Shown: positions 49,441-59,093, numbered from the stretch's first letter. The stretch: 64,000 nucleotides of DNA from Amycolatopsis sp. EV170708-02-1 (GCF_022479115.1 NZ_CP092497.1:4650001-4714000), one strand, 5' to 3'. The notes: generated by a model not told the origin, from the letters alone. Numbers and translations are program-made.

Positions 49441-52143
49441 CTAGGTCCTGATCAGCACCTTCCCCGACGGCGGCCGGTCGCCGGATCTCGCGCGGATTCG
49501 CGCGAGATCCAGCCGGACCCGCGAGGCGCAGATCTCGTCGGAAAGCGAGTCGAGTAGGTCGAGCGCGCGGCGCAGGCACGACATCGCGCTCCGCCGGTCG
49601 TCGCGCCGCAGATGCAGTTGTCCCCGCCTGCGCAGGACGAGCGCCGTGCGATGCGGGTCGTTCAGCTCGGCGCAAAGCCGCGCCGCCTCGTCCAGTTCCG
49701 CCTCGGCCTCGTCGAGAAGACCGAGGTCGGTACTCGCGACGGCGGACGAGGTGTGCGCGTGCGCCATGCCGAGCACGTCACCGATCTCGCGGAAGACGGC
49801 CAGCGCCCGGCTCGCCGTGGCGCGCGAGGTTTCCGGTCGCCCGGCCGCCCGCGCGAGCACGCAGAGCCCGGTCAGCGCCCTGGCCCGGCCCGCCCGGTCG
49901 CCGATCCGGTCGCTGATGCGGCACGACTCGGTGAGCGCTTCGCACGCCGTCCGGAAGTCGTCCCGGTACAGGTGGATCTGGCCGATTCCCCGCAGCAAGG
50001 CGGCTTCCCCGCGCGCGCATCCCGACTCCCTCGCCGCGGCGAGCGCGCACCGGTGGCACCGTGCCCATTCCGCGTACAGTCCACTGTGGTCGAAGTACGA
50101 CGCGGACACGACGGCGAGTTCCCAGGCGAGCTCGCCGAGGCCGGCGTCCGCCGCGTGCGAGACGGCGGCCTCCAGCGCGGGCACTTCGTCCCGGAACCAT
50201 GAGAGCGGTTCGGCCACCAGCCCTGCGTCGAGCGAGGTCCTGGCCGCGGTGCCGGGTTCCGGTCGCAACACGCTGCGGGACAATCGGTCCGCGGCCTTCT
50301 CCGCGAGCCAGAGCCAGCCGCCGAGCACCCGCTCGGTCGTGTCCGCGCGGTCCTGCTCCGGTTCGGTGGCGACCTCTTCGACGGCGAACGCGCGCAAGAG
50401 ATCGTGCACCCGGTAACGGGGAGCGCCGGTGGCACGCGGGGCTGGCTGGACCATGTTCCGATGCCGCAGGTCTTCCAGCGCGCGAGCCGTCACTTCGGGC
50501 GCCCCGTCGTCGGCGAGCGCCGCCGCCCAGGCCGGGAAGTCGGCCGGAGGCAGCAAACCCAGCCTGCGGAACAGCCGCTGCCGGTCCGGCGCCAGCTGCC
50601 GGTAGCCGAGGGCTAGACTGCCGCGGACGGCGAGATCCCCTGTGCACAGCCAATCCAGCCGCCGTCGTTCGACCGACAGCTCCCCCGCGACGTCGGCGAG
50701 CCGCCAGCCCGTGCGGTCGCCGATCCGGCTGCCGACGATCCGCAACGCCAGCGGGAGCCCGCCGCAGTGTTCGAGAACCTGTTGCGCGGCAACGGGGTCT
50801 TCGTCGATCTCGGTGAGTTTCGCGAGCAGGGCCGCCGCGTCGGCCGCCGGCAGGACGTCGACCGGGACCTGTCTGCCGAGTTCGAGCCCGGCCAGGACCA
50901 ACCGGCTCGTGACGATCACCGCGCAGCCGCCACCGGCGGGCAGCAACGGCCGCAGCTGGGCCTCACCGGCGGCGTCGTCGAGGACGAGCAGCACGCGGCG
51001 CCCATGGACCAGGCTGCGGAACAGGCAGGCGCAATCGTCGACGTCCGCCGGGATCCCGTCGGTCGGCACGCCGAACGCGCGCAGAAACCCGGCGAGCACG
51101 GCCTCCGGAGACCGGGGCTCGTTCGTGGTCCCGCGCAGGGCCGCGTACAACCTGCCGTCGGGATAGTCGTCCGCGACCTGATGCGCGAGCCTGATCGCGA
51201 GCGACGACTTCCCGATCCCGCCGGCGCCGGTCAGCAGCACCACGGGTGGGGTTTCGCGGCCGTCGTCCCGGCGCAGTTCCGCCAGCAGATCCGCGATCAG
51301 CGCGTCCCTGCCGACGAAGTCCGGGATGCCCGGCGGCAGCTGGCTCGGCACGGCGGGTTCCTGGTACGCGGGATACTCGCGCGTCGTCCCGCCCTGGCCG
51401 TCGCGCAGGATCTCGCAGTGCAGGGAGCGGATCGACGGCGAAGGCTCGACCCCGAGTTCGTCCACCAGCCTGCGACGCCATCCAGCGTAGACGTCGAGCG
51501 CCTCGGCCACGCGGCCTGCCCGGGCGAGCGCGGTCATCAACAGCCCGCAGACCCGTTCCCGGAACGGGGCGGCCGTGAGCAGGTCACGAAGTTCGGGCAC
51601 CAGCCGGTCGTGCTCGCCGAGCCCGAGTTCGGCCTCGGCCTTGTCCTCCAGAAGCGAAAGCCGTTCCTCCTCCCAGCGCGCGACGACCTCGGCCGCGGCG
51701 GGGATCCCCGCCAGTACCGGCCCGCGTAGGAGTTCGAGCGCGTCCCGGAAGTGCCGGGCCGCCTCGCGGTGGCGGTCACGGGCCAGCAGTTCACGACCCC
51801 GCGCGGCGAGGCAGGTGAAGCGGCCGGTGTCGGTGTCCTCCGGCCGCGCGTCGAGCTGGTACGCCGCTCCCCTGGTCAGGATCGGCTGTTCGCCCCGTGG
51901 CGAGCGCAAGGCGCGGCGCAGGCCCGAGATGAGCCCCTGGATCTGGACCTTCGCCGATGCGGGCGGCGTTTCGCCCCACAGCTCGTCGATGATCCGGCTC
52001 GACGGCACCGGGCGGCCCGCCTCGATCAGCAGGAGCGCGAACACCCGGCGCGCCTGTGGCGGGCCGAGCGGCAGGTCCGTGCCCTGCCACTCGGCCGCGG
52101 GTTCACCGAACAGGCGATAGAAATAGAGGTTCTTTTCCTTCAC
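49441..52143 (-). CDS. SARP/AfsR-type transcriptional regulator with NB-ARC and TPR domains
   Basis: 900 residues from GTG at 52143. The OmpR-like DNA-binding domain (about 10-95, PPQARRVFALLLIEAGRPVPSSRIIDELWG) and bacterial activation domain (about 100-248, GRELLARDRHREAARHFRDALELLRG) make the SARP head. An NB-ARC ATPase follows with Walker A GAGGIGKSS (about 302-310), VLLVLDDA and GGLPLALRIVG, then TPR-like repeats (about 690-885). Large SARPs activate secondary metabolism. No biosynthetic cluster is in view, so its targets may be distant or the neighbouring secreted I36 gene. Confidence 0.93.
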   Translation of the reverse strand: MKEKNLYFYRLFGEPAAEWQGTDLPLGPPQARRVFALLLIEAGRPVPSSRIIDELWGETPPASAKVQIQGLISGLRRALRSPRGEQPILTRGAAYQLDARPEDTDTGRFTCLAARGRELLARDRHREAARHFRDALELLRGPVLAGIPAAAEVVARWEEERLSLLEDKAEAELGLGEHDRLVPELRDLLTAAPFRERVCGLLMTALARAGRVAEALDVYAGWRRRLVDELGVEPSPSIRSLHCEILRDGQGGTTREYPAYQEPAVPSQLPPGIPDFVGRDALIADLLAELRRDDGRETPPVVLLTGAGGIGKSSLAIRLAHQVADDYPDGRLYAALRGTTNEPRSPEAVLAGFLRAFGVPTDGIPADVDDCACLFRSLVHGRRVLLVLDDAAGEAQLRPLLPAGGGCAVIVTSRLVLAGLELGRQVPVDVLPAADAAALLAKLTEIDEDPVAAQQVLEHCGGLPLALRIVGSRIGDRTGWRLADVAGELSVERRRLDWLCTGDLAVRGSLALGYRQLAPDRQRLFRRLGLLPPADFPAWAAALADDGAPEVTARALEDLRHRNMVQPAPRATGAPRYRVHDLLRAFAVEEVATEPEQDRADTTERVLGGWLWLAEKAADRLSRSVLRPEPGTAARTSLDAGLVAEPLSWFRDEVPALEAAVSHAADAGLGELAWELAVVSASYFDHSGLYAEWARCHRCALAAARESGCARGEAALLRGIGQIHLYRDDFRTACEALTESCRISDRIGDRAGRARALTGLCVLARAAGRPETSRATASRALAVFREIGDVLGMAHAHTSSAVASTDLGLLDEAEAELDEAARLCAELNDPHRTALVLRRRGQLHLRRDDRRSAMSCLRRALDLLDSLSDEICASRVRLDLARIRARSGDRPPSGKVLIRT

Positions 52144-52232
52144 CGATTTCTCCCCCAGTAAATCGAGACACCCCAGTCGAGAGTCTCAGAAATATCCGGG
52201 GGCGGCGTCCGGCATTCGAAGGAACACCTCGC

Positions 52233-52733
52233 TCAGCAGGCGCCGGCCGACGTGTAAATTCTCAACGAACTCGCCTGGTCGTTGTCGGCGTTCCCGACAT
52301 ACGACGACTGCGAGTTCGCCTGCATGCAGCGGCTGGTCCCGCTGCCGATGTTGTAGTACCAGCGGGCGTCGACGGAGCGCCGGTTGTGCCAGGACGACAT
52401 CTGGTCGTTGAATCCGTAGTCGACCAGATTCTTCAGCCCCGGGTCCCGGAACTGCAGCCGCCGTCCGCCGAAGTCGCGATGCTCGTACAGGCACACGTAG
52501 TTCGCCTGGCAGTTGCTGGCCGCGCTGGACGACAACGACAGCGTGGTCTCCCCGCCGTTCCAGACGATCTGGTCGCCGACGACCTTCCACCCGGGAGCCA
52601 GCTTCGCCGCGTCGACCCCGGCCGACTTCAGGGCGGCCGCCCCGTCCGTCGCGGCCGAAGCGGGCGTCGCCACGAGTGCCGCCGCGATCGCGGCGGCCCC
52701 CAAAGCGGCGGAAACGAACCGAAGAGTGCGCAT
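52233..52733 (-). CDS. secreted peptidase inhibitor I36-like protein
   Basis: 166 residues from ATG at 52733 with GGAGG upstream. Signal peptide MRTLRFVSAALGAAAIAAALVATPASA. The mature domain has a beta-gamma-crystallin-like segment typical of family I36: CLYEHRDFGGRRLQFRDPGLKNLVDYGFNDQMSSWHNRRS, with four or more cysteines. Streptomyces I36 proteins inhibit metalloproteinases. It lies 89 bases downstream in coordinate order from the SARP start and reads the same strand. Inhibitor activity is inferred from fold only. Confidence 0.8.
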   Translation of the reverse strand: MRTLRFVSAALGAAAIAAALVATPASAATDGAAALKSAGVDAAKLAPGWKVVGDQIVWNGGETTLSLSSSAASNCQANYVCLYEHRDFGGRRLQFRDPGLKNLVDYGFNDQMSSWHNRRSVDARWYYNIGSGTSRCMQANSQSSYVGNADNDQASSLRIYTSAGAC

Positions 52734-52856
52734 TTGTCCTCCTTGATCCCGGCGTGCCCTCCGCACGCCGGAATCAAGGTCCCGCGCCCCGCTTCCCGAT
52801 GCCTAAGCAGTCGAAAAGGGAACGCGATCCAGGTGCTTAGATTCGCTGGTCGCCGA

Positions 52857-53273
52857 TCAGAGCCAGTCCGCCTCGATACCACGGGCGCGCAACGACTCCA
52901 GCGCCTCTTCGTTGCCCGTGAAGAGCAAAGTCATCGACTTCAGGTTCGGAAAGTGGGCGACGTCGGCGAACTCGTCGACGTCGAACAGGGAGTCCTCGCC
53001 GTCCCAGTTCGGCGCGATCTCCAGATAGATCTCGTTGCCGCCGTCCATCTCGATCTCGGTGATCTTCTCCGCGAGCTCCGCGGGAACCTCGAGCTCCGCG
53101 AAGTAGGCCAACGCCTCGGGGACCGCCTCGACGCTCCCGGCGTCGTAGGTGAAGCCCTTCTCGGCGGCGTACTCCCGCAGGTCGAACTTCGGGAGGAGTT
53201 CCTGGTTGTACATCAGTTCTTGGACCACGGCGAGCTTGAAGTTGGGGTCGGCGAACTGGATCGTCTGGCTCAT
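52857..53273 (-). CDS. DUF6892-like small acidic protein
   Basis: 138 residues. Family-like features, from memory: FADPNFKLAVVQELMYNQELLPKFDLREYAAEKG at the start, DGGNEIYLEIAPNWDGEDSLFDVDEFADVAHFPNLKSMTLLF in the middle, and ARGIEADWL at the end. Strongly acidic, cytoplasmic, no signal. Function not known to me; such proteins occur as accessory or immunity-type genes in varied bacteria. It stands alone between the I36 gene and the thioesterase gene. Confidence 0.68.
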   Translation of the reverse strand: MSQTIQFADPNFKLAVVQELMYNQELLPKFDLREYAAEKGFTYDAGSVEAVPEALAYFAELEVPAELAEKITEIEMDGGNEIYLEIAPNWDGEDSLFDVDEFADVAHFPNLKSMTLLFTGNEEALESLRARGIEADWL

Positions 53274-53349
53274 GCCCGGACCTTATCGGCCGGCCTGCCC
53301 GATCGGGTCGGCTTCCGGGCAAATGGTCCGATGGCAGGATGGTGGCCTG

Positions 53350-53775
53350 ATGACCACACTGACACTCGAAGACGCCCGGAAGGGCCTCGCCTCGCAACCG
53401 TTCAGCGTCCTGCTCGGCGCCAGGGTGGCGTCCTTCGGCGACGGCGCGGCGGCACTGGAACTCGACATCCGCGAAGACCTGTTGCAACAGAACGGATATC
53501 TCCACGGCGGCGTACTCGCCTATGCCGCGGACAACGCGATCACCTTCGCGGCCGGGACCACACTGGGTCCGGATGTCCTCACCGGCGGCTTCAGCATCGA
53601 CTATCTGCGGCCGGCACAGGGGATCCGGCTCGTCGCGGAGGCGCGGGTCCTGCACAGCGGCCGGCGTCGGGCAACGTGCCGCTGCGACCTGCACGTCATC
53701 GGCCGGGACGGGACCAAGACGCTCACCGCCGCGGCACAGGGAAGCGTGCTGACCAGGAACGGCCCGACCCGCTGA
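53350..53775 (+). CDS. PaaI-type hotdog thioesterase
   Basis: 141 residues from ATG at 53350. The hotdog-fold motif NGYLHGGVLAYAADNAITFAAG (about 48-69) has the HGG turn and an Asp in the usual catalytic region. It ends with the TATAQGS-like strand AAAQGSVLTRNG. It would hydrolyse acyl- or aryl-CoA thioesters. In mycobacteria a thioesterase gene (tesB2) also lies close to pdxS, but that is a different family. Confidence 0.85.
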   Translation: MTTLTLEDARKGLASQPFSVLLGARVASFGDGAAALELDIREDLLQQNGYLHGGVLAYAADNAITFAAGTTLGPDVLTGGFSIDYLRPAQGIRLVAEARVLHSGRRRATCRCDLHVIGRDGTKTLTAAAQGSVLTRNGPTR

Positions 53776-53826
53776 TCGACGCGGAACGGCCCGGCGCTCA
53801 GCGAGGAGCGCCGGGCCGTCTGGCTG

Positions 53827-54741
53827 CTACCAGCCGCGCTCGGACAGACGGTGCGGCTCGGGCACGTCGTCGACGTTGATCCCGACCATCGCTTCACCGA
53901 GGCCACGCGAAACCTTCGCGATGACGTCCGGGTCGTCGTAGAACGTGGTGGCCTTGACGATCGCCTCGGCACGCTGTGCCGGGTTGCCGGACTTGAAGAT
54001 ACCCGAGCCGACGAACACGCCTTCGGCACCGAGCTGCATCATCATCGCGGCGTCGGCCGGGGTCGCGATACCGCCCGCGGTGAACAGCACGACCGGGAGC
54101 TTGCCCTTCGCCGCGACCTCCTTGACGAGCTCGTACGGGGCCTGGAGTTCCTTCGCCGCGACGTAAAGCTCGTCCTCGGGCAGCGAGGAGAGGCGGCGCA
54201 GTTCGGCGCGGATCTTGCGCATGTGCGTGGTCGCGTTCGAGACGTCGCCGGTGCCGGCCTCGCCCTTGGACCGGATCATCGCCGCGCCCTCGTTGATGCG
54301 GCGCAGCGCCTCGCCGAAGTTGGTGGCACCACAGACGAAGGGCACGGTGAAGGCCCACTTGTCGATGTGGTTCTCGTAGTCGGCCGGGGTCAGCACCTCG
54401 GACTCGTCGATGTAGTCGACGCCGAGCGACTGGAGCAGCTGAGCCTCGACGAAGTGGCCGATGCGGGCCTTCGCCATGACGGGGATCGAAACGGCCTCGA
54501 TGATGCCGTCGATCAGATCCGGGTCGCTCATCCGGGCGACGCCGCCCTGCGCGCGGATGTCCGCGGGGACCCGCTCGAGCGCCATCACCGCGACGGCGCC
54601 GGCGTCCTCGGCGATCTTCGCCTGCTCGGCGGTGACCACGTCCATGATCACACCGCCCTTGAGCATCTCCGCCATCCCGCGCTTGACCCGGGCGGTGCCG
54701 GTGAGCGAGGTGGTGGCCGTGTTCGTGGAGTCGTCAGACAC
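53827..54741 (-). CDS. pdxS: PLP synthase subunit PdxS
   Basis: 304 residues from GTG at 54741 (GAAAGG upstream). PdxS signatures include [71 protein letters not shown] with the catalytic Lys, GEAGTGDV, and [30 protein letters not shown]. It joins ribose 5-phosphate, glyceraldehyde 3-phosphate and ammonia from PdxT to make pyridoxal 5'-phosphate. Confidence 0.97.
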   Translation of the reverse strand: MSDDSTNTATTSLTGTARVKRGMAEMLKGGVIMDVVTAEQAKIAEDAGAVAVMALERVPADIRAQGGVARMSDPDLIDGIIEAVSIPVMAKARIGHFVEAQLLQSLGVDYIDESEVLTPADYENHIDKWAFTVPFVCGATNFGEALRRINEGAAMIRSKGEAGTGDVSNATTHMRKIRAELRRLSSLPEDELYVAAKELQAPYELVKEVAAKGKLPVVLFTAGGIATPADAAMMMQLGAEGVFVGSGIFKSGNPAQRAEAIVKATTFYDDPDVIAKVSRGLGEAMVGINVDDVPEPHRLSERGW

Positions 54742-54859
54742 TGCTGGACCTTTCGGAAAGCGCACGAGTGAGGGTGACGCCTCCGAGGGTATGCCGCTTT
54801 TGGACCTCTGAAGCAGGCCAGTTCGCGGCGATTTCAGCAGTCCACTGGGTGACCTCCCT

Positions 54860-54923
54860 CGCGTTTCGTCCTCTGGATGCGGTAGTTCGCCGTCGAACTA
54901 CCGCATCCAGAGGACGAAACGCG
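54860..54923. terminator. 30-bp perfect hairpin directly after the FAD oxidase stop
   Basis: The left arm 54860-54889 (begins cgcgtttcgtcctctggatg) pairs exactly with 54894-54923 across a 4-base loop. The right arm ends one base before the stop codon of the oxidase gene. It separates that gene from pdxS. Its sequence differs from the GAAGG family. Confidence 0.7.
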
Positions 54924-56339
54924 TCAGGGGGCCAGGCCCTGCTCGAAGGCGAACAGGCCGTCCGGGTCGTACTTCCGCGCGATCCGGCGCAGCCGCGGCA
55001 GGCTTTCGCCGTAGTACGCCTCGGCCCAGTCCGGCATCTCCGGGTCGATGTAATTGATGTACCCGGCCCGCCCGTACTCGCGGCCAAGTTCGTCTCGGAC
55101 CCCGCCGATCACCTGGCGGGCGTACGCCTCGCCGCCTTCCAGGCCGCGGACGATCTGGATACTGCCCAGCGCGGACCGGTACGGGAAGCACGACTCACTC
55201 GACGGCACCCGCGCGATCGCGCCGCCGTACGCGTCCACGATCGAATACAGATGCGGATCGCTCGCCAGCAACCCCGCCAGCGCGTCGGGATCGGGCACCG
55301 GATGGGTCAGCATCCGCGACGTGGCCACGTACTCCCCGCGCTCCGCGACCGCTGCGGGGAACGCGGCCTCCTGGGCGAAGGTCCGCATCGTGGCCAGGTG
55401 ACCCTGTTCGGTCACTTCGCGTTTGGTCGGCTGGACGCCGACGCGGCGGACCAGGTCGTCCAGCAACGGGTTGACCTGTGCGGCGGAGCCCACGAGGCAG
55501 CCGCCGCAGTTCGCGGCCGCGGCGCCGAGGCCCATCCCCGACCACAACTCGTCCGGCATCGCGGGCTGCCATTCCTGCCAGGCCGCGACCAAGGCCGCCA
55601 GCGCGGCGGGCGGGAAGACCAAGGTGAAATTCGTCAGCGTCCTGGCCGCCACCGTGCGGAAGGTGAACGACGTGACGATGCCGAAGTTGCCCCCGCCCCC
55701 ACCGCGCAACGCCCACAGTAGGTCCGGCGCCGTCTCCGCCGACACCGGGTACGCCTTCCCGTCCGCGCCGACGAAGCGGACGGACTCGACGTTGTCGCAG
55801 GTCAGGCCGTACTTTCGCCCCAGAACCCCGATCCCGCCGCCGAGGGTCAGCCCGGCGATGCCGACCTGAGGGCAACTGCCGGCGGGCAGCGCACGCCCCG
55901 CCGCCGCCAAGACCTCGTACACCCGGCCGAGCCGCGCGCCCGCCCCGATCTCCGCCCGGCCACCGGGCAGGATCCGGACCGCGGTCAGCCGGGACAGGTC
56001 GACGACGAGTCCTTTGTCCACAGTGGAATAGCCGGCGTAACTGTGCCCGCCCGAACGGGCCGCGATCGGAATCCGCTGCCTGGCCGCGAAATCGACACAA
56101 TGGCGGACGTCGTCCTCATTCGCGCAGACCGCGACACCGGACGGCAGCCGATGGTCGTAGAGGCTGAAGAACCCGAGCCTCATTTCGTCGTAGCCGGGGT
56201 CGCCGGGCCGGAACAGCTCACCCGCCAGCCGGGCGCGCAGCCGTTCCCACGGGCCACCGCCCTCGGGAATCGCGGCGGGCACCGCCATCATCGGGACCGC
56301 CCCCGCCAGCCGTAACACCGTGCGTCTGTCGAGCTCCAT
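54924..56339 (-). CDS. secreted BBE-type FAD-dependent oxidoreductase
   Basis: 471 residues. The N-terminus DRRTVLRLAG (residues 4-13) is a twin-arginine export signal. The FAD domain has IAARSGGHSYAGYS with His99 and AGSCPQVGIAGLTLGGGIG with Cys156, the pair that attaches FAD twice in berberine-bridge-type enzymes. The C-terminal BBE segment reads YINYIDPEMPDWAEAYYGESLPRLRRIARKYDPDGLF. Family members oxidise sugars, alkaloids or other alcohols; the substrate here is unknown. Export with folded cofactor via Tat fits. Confidence 0.9.
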   Translation of the reverse strand: MELDRRTVLRLAGAVPMMAVPAAIPEGGGPWERLRARLAGELFRPGDPGYDEMRLGFFSLYDHRLPSGVAVCANEDDVRHCVDFAARQRIPIAARSGGHSYAGYSTVDKGLVVDLSRLTAVRILPGGRAEIGAGARLGRVYEVLAAAGRALPAGSCPQVGIAGLTLGGGIGVLGRKYGLTCDNVESVRFVGADGKAYPVSAETAPDLLWALRGGGGGNFGIVTSFTFRTVAARTLTNFTLVFPPAALAALVAAWQEWQPAMPDELWSGMGLGAAAANCGGCLVGSAAQVNPLLDDLVRRVGVQPTKREVTEQGHLATMRTFAQEAAFPAAVAERGEYVATSRMLTHPVPDPDALAGLLASDPHLYSIVDAYGGAIARVPSSESCFPYRSALGSIQIVRGLEGGEAYARQVIGGVRDELGREYGRAGYINYIDPEMPDWAEAYYGESLPRLRRIARKYDPDGLFAFEQGLAP

Positions 56340-56502
56340 CGCTCATCCCCCACCGTCGGATCGCCTCCGGGTGTCCGCCATCGAGCATAACGGCGCGTCG
56401 ACATTCGGGGGGTCCCTCGCCGGTCGCCTTGCCGCGACGCCCGTCGCGGGTGTGTGATCGAGGACACACCTGTACGCGGCATCGTGTGGTGAGGAGATCG
56501 GC

Positions 56503-58611
56503 ATGGCCGACAAACAGAGCAAGAACGGAGACTCCGGGGCCGCCGTCGCTGTGGACGACCCGGCGAAAGTCCGCAACGTCGTCCTGGTCGGCCCCTCGGG
56601 ATCGGGGAAGACGACACTCGCCGAAGCACTGCTCGCCGCGTCCGGCACGGTGACGCGGGCAGGCTCGGTGGTGGACGGGACCACGGTGTGCGACCACGAT
56701 CCCGCCGCGGTCCGGCAGCAACGGTCGGTCGGCCTCTCGGTCGCGCCGGTCCTGCACCAGGGCCACAAGATCAATCTCATCGACACCCCGGGGTACGCCG
56801 ATTTCGTCGGCGAACTGCGGGCCGGGCTCCGCGCCGCCGACGCGGCGTTGTTCGTGGTCTGCGCGGCGGAAGGCGTCGACGCGGCCACGGTCGCGGTCTG
56901 GGAGGAATGCGCCGCGGTCGGCATGCCGAGGGCGGTGGTCGTCTCCCGGCTGGACCATCACCGCGCCGACCCCGAAGGCGAGATCGCCGCTTGCCAGGAG
57001 GCCTTCGGCGCCGGTGTCCTGCCGCTGTACCTGCCCGAGCGCGACGGGCTCGTCGGGCTCATCACGCGACGCTACTTCGACTACTCGCAAGGCTTCCCGC
57101 CCCAGGTCGGCGAGCCGGACGACGCGGTGCTCACCCGGATGACCGAGGCGCGCAACGAGCTGATCGAAGGGATCATCGCCGAGAGCGAGGACGAGACCCT
57201 GATGGACCGGTACCTCTCCGGCGAGGAGATCGCGGAGGACACGCTGATCGCCGACCTCGAGACCGCCGTCGCCCGCGGTTCCTTCCATCCGGTCATCCCG
57301 GTGTGCGCGACGACCGGCGTCGGGCTGGCGGAAGTCCTCGACGGGATCGTGCGTGCCTTCCCGTCGCCGCTGGAGCATGTCCCGCCGGAGGTCACCTCGC
57401 CCACCGGGGAGCCACACGCCGGGCTTCGCGCCGATCCCGAGGGCCCGCTGGCGGCCGAGGTCGTCCGGACCGCCGTCGACTCCTACGTCGGCCGTGTGTC
57501 GCTGGTGCGGGTGTTCTCCGGGACCCTGCGCCCGGAACGGCCGGTGCACGTCTCGGGCCACGGCCTCGCCGAACGCGGTCACGAGGATCACGACGCCGAC
57601 GAACGGGTCGCGCATCTGTACTCGCCGCTCGGGGCGAACCTGCGCGAAGTCCCGTACTGCATCGCCGGCGACCTCTGCGCGCTCACCAAGGTCGGCTCGG
57701 CGGAAACCGGGGACACCGTTTCCTCACCGGAAGACCCGCTGATCATGAAGCCGTGGGCGATGCCGGAGCCGCTGCTGCCGGTCGCCGTCATCGCGAAGAC
57801 GCGCAGCGACGAGGACACGCTGGCGCGCAACCTCTCCCGGCTCGTCGCGGGCGACCCCACCCTCCGGCTGGATCGCAACGCCGAGACCAACCAGCTCGTG
57901 CTGTGGTGCATGGGCGAGGCCCACGCCGACGTCGTGCTGTCGCGGCTGCGCGCGGGAGGCGCCGACGTGGACACCGAACCCGTCCGCATCAGCCTGCGCT
58001 CGACCTTCGCCGGGCCGGCTCGCGGGCACGGGCGGCACGTCAAGCAATCCGGCGGGCACGGCCAGTTCGCCGTATGCGACATCGAGGTCCAGCCGCTGCC
58101 GAGGGGGTCGGGCTTCGAGTTCGTGGACAAGGTCGTCGGCGGCTCGGTGCCACACCAGTTCATCCCGAGTGTCGAAAAGGGAGTCCGGGCCCAAGCCCAG
58201 CGAGGGATCGTCGACGGCCATCCGCTGATCGACATCCGGGTGACCCTCGTCGACGGCAAGGCGCACAGCGTCGACTCGTCGGACGCCGCTTTCCAGACGG
58301 CGGGCGCGCTGGCGCTGAAGGAGGCCGCCGCGGCGGGCAAGATCGCGCTGCTCGAACCACTCGAAGAGGTGGCGGTGCGGCTTCCGGACGAGCATCTGGG
58401 CACCGTGCTGGGCGATCTCTCGTCCCGGCGTGGCCGCGTACTCGGCACCGAATCGGGTGAAGGTGGCCGCACGGTCATCCGCGCCGAGGTGCCCGCCGTG
58501 GAGCTGCTGCGCTACGCGATCGATCTGCGTTCCCTGACCTCGGGCACGGCGACGTTCACCCGCAGGCACGCCCGGTTCGAGCCGATGCCGGAAGGGGCGG
58601 TGGCCTACTGA
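56503..58611 (+). CDS. elongation factor G-like protein (EF-G2/FusA2 type)
   Basis: 702 residues with EF-G domain order. G1 GPSGSGKTT (about 29-37) and G3 INLIDTPGYADFV are present. The usual NKxD G4 motif is replaced by SRLD. Domains II-V follow, with GRGHGR-like RGHGRHVKQSGGHGQFAVCDIEVQPLP and FVDKVVGGSVPHQFIPSVEKGV. Such paralogues exist beside the main EF-G in mycobacteria and relatives; their exact role is unclear. The end overlaps the XdhC-like gene by 7 bases on the other strand. Confidence 0.9.
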   Translation: MADKQSKNGDSGAAVAVDDPAKVRNVVLVGPSGSGKTTLAEALLAASGTVTRAGSVVDGTTVCDHDPAAVRQQRSVGLSVAPVLHQGHKINLIDTPGYADFVGELRAGLRAADAALFVVCAAEGVDAATVAVWEECAAVGMPRAVVVSRLDHHRADPEGEIAACQEAFGAGVLPLYLPERDGLVGLITRRYFDYSQGFPPQVGEPDDAVLTRMTEARNELIEGIIAESEDETLMDRYLSGEEIAEDTLIADLETAVARGSFHPVIPVCATTGVGLAEVLDGIVRAFPSPLEHVPPEVTSPTGEPHAGLRADPEGPLAAEVVRTAVDSYVGRVSLVRVFSGTLRPERPVHVSGHGLAERGHEDHDADERVAHLYSPLGANLREVPYCIAGDLCALTKVGSAETGDTVSSPEDPLIMKPWAMPEPLLPVAVIAKTRSDEDTLARNLSRLVAGDPTLRLDRNAETNQLVLWCMGEAHADVVLSRLRAGGADVDTEPVRISLRSTFAGPARGHGRHVKQSGGHGQFAVCDIEVQPLPRGSGFEFVDKVVGGSVPHQFIPSVEKGVRAQAQRGIVDGHPLIDIRVTLVDGKAHSVDSSDAAFQTAGALALKEAAAAGKIALLEPLEEVAVRLPDEHLGTVLGDLSSRRGRVLGTESGEGGRTVIRAEVPAVELLRYAIDLRSLTSGTATFTRRHARFEPMPEGAVAY

Positions 58612-59066
58612 AACTCGAAGCCGCCTGGCCGTCCGTTCCGGTCCGCCAGCAGACCGGCCAGGGTGGCGACGGCGATCTCGGGTGGCGTGCGTGAGCCGAT
58701 GTTCAGCCCGACGGGGCGGTGGACGCGCGCGATCTCGTGGTCCGGGACGTCCAGTGCCTTGAGCGCGGCGACATGCGGGCCGGCGTGGCGCGGATTGCCG
58801 AGCACCCCGACCCACCGCGCCGGGCGGTCCAGCACGGCCTTGAGCACCTCCCCCAGCTCGGGCCGGTCGTGATCGGTGACGACGACGTCGGCGTCCGCGC
58901 CGAGTTCCGGCACCGTCGTGACGGCCTCCAGGCCGGTCTCGACGTCCGTCGCGCGTGCGCCGTCCGGCTCGAACAGCACGGCCTTGTAGCCGAGGTCCTT
59001 GCCGTAGCGCAGGAGGAACGACGCGACCGGCGTCGCGAACACCGCCACCAGCAGCCGATCGCTCAT
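58605..59066 (-). CDS. XdhC/CoxI-family Rossmann-domain protein
   Basis: 153 residues, only the C-terminal NAD(P)-like Rossmann half of XdhC proteins: LLVAVFATPVASFLLRYGKDLGYKAVLFEPDG, VVVTDHDRPELGEVL, ARWVGVLGNPRHAGPHVAAL, and the hallmark HRPVGLNIGSRTPPEIAVATLAGLLADRNGR. Full XdhC proteins deliver the molybdenum cofactor to xanthine dehydrogenase-type enzymes. No such oxidase gene is visible here, so its partner, if any, is elsewhere. Confidence 0.85.
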   Translation of the reverse strand: MSDRLLVAVFATPVASFLLRYGKDLGYKAVLFEPDGARATDVETGLEAVTTVPELGADADVVVTDHDRPELGEVLKAVLDRPARWVGVLGNPRHAGPHVAALKALDVPDHEIARVHRPVGLNIGSRTPPEIAVATLAGLLADRNGRPGGFEFQ

Positions 59067-59093
59067 GGGTCCGTCCTCCCTAGTGCCTGTTTG

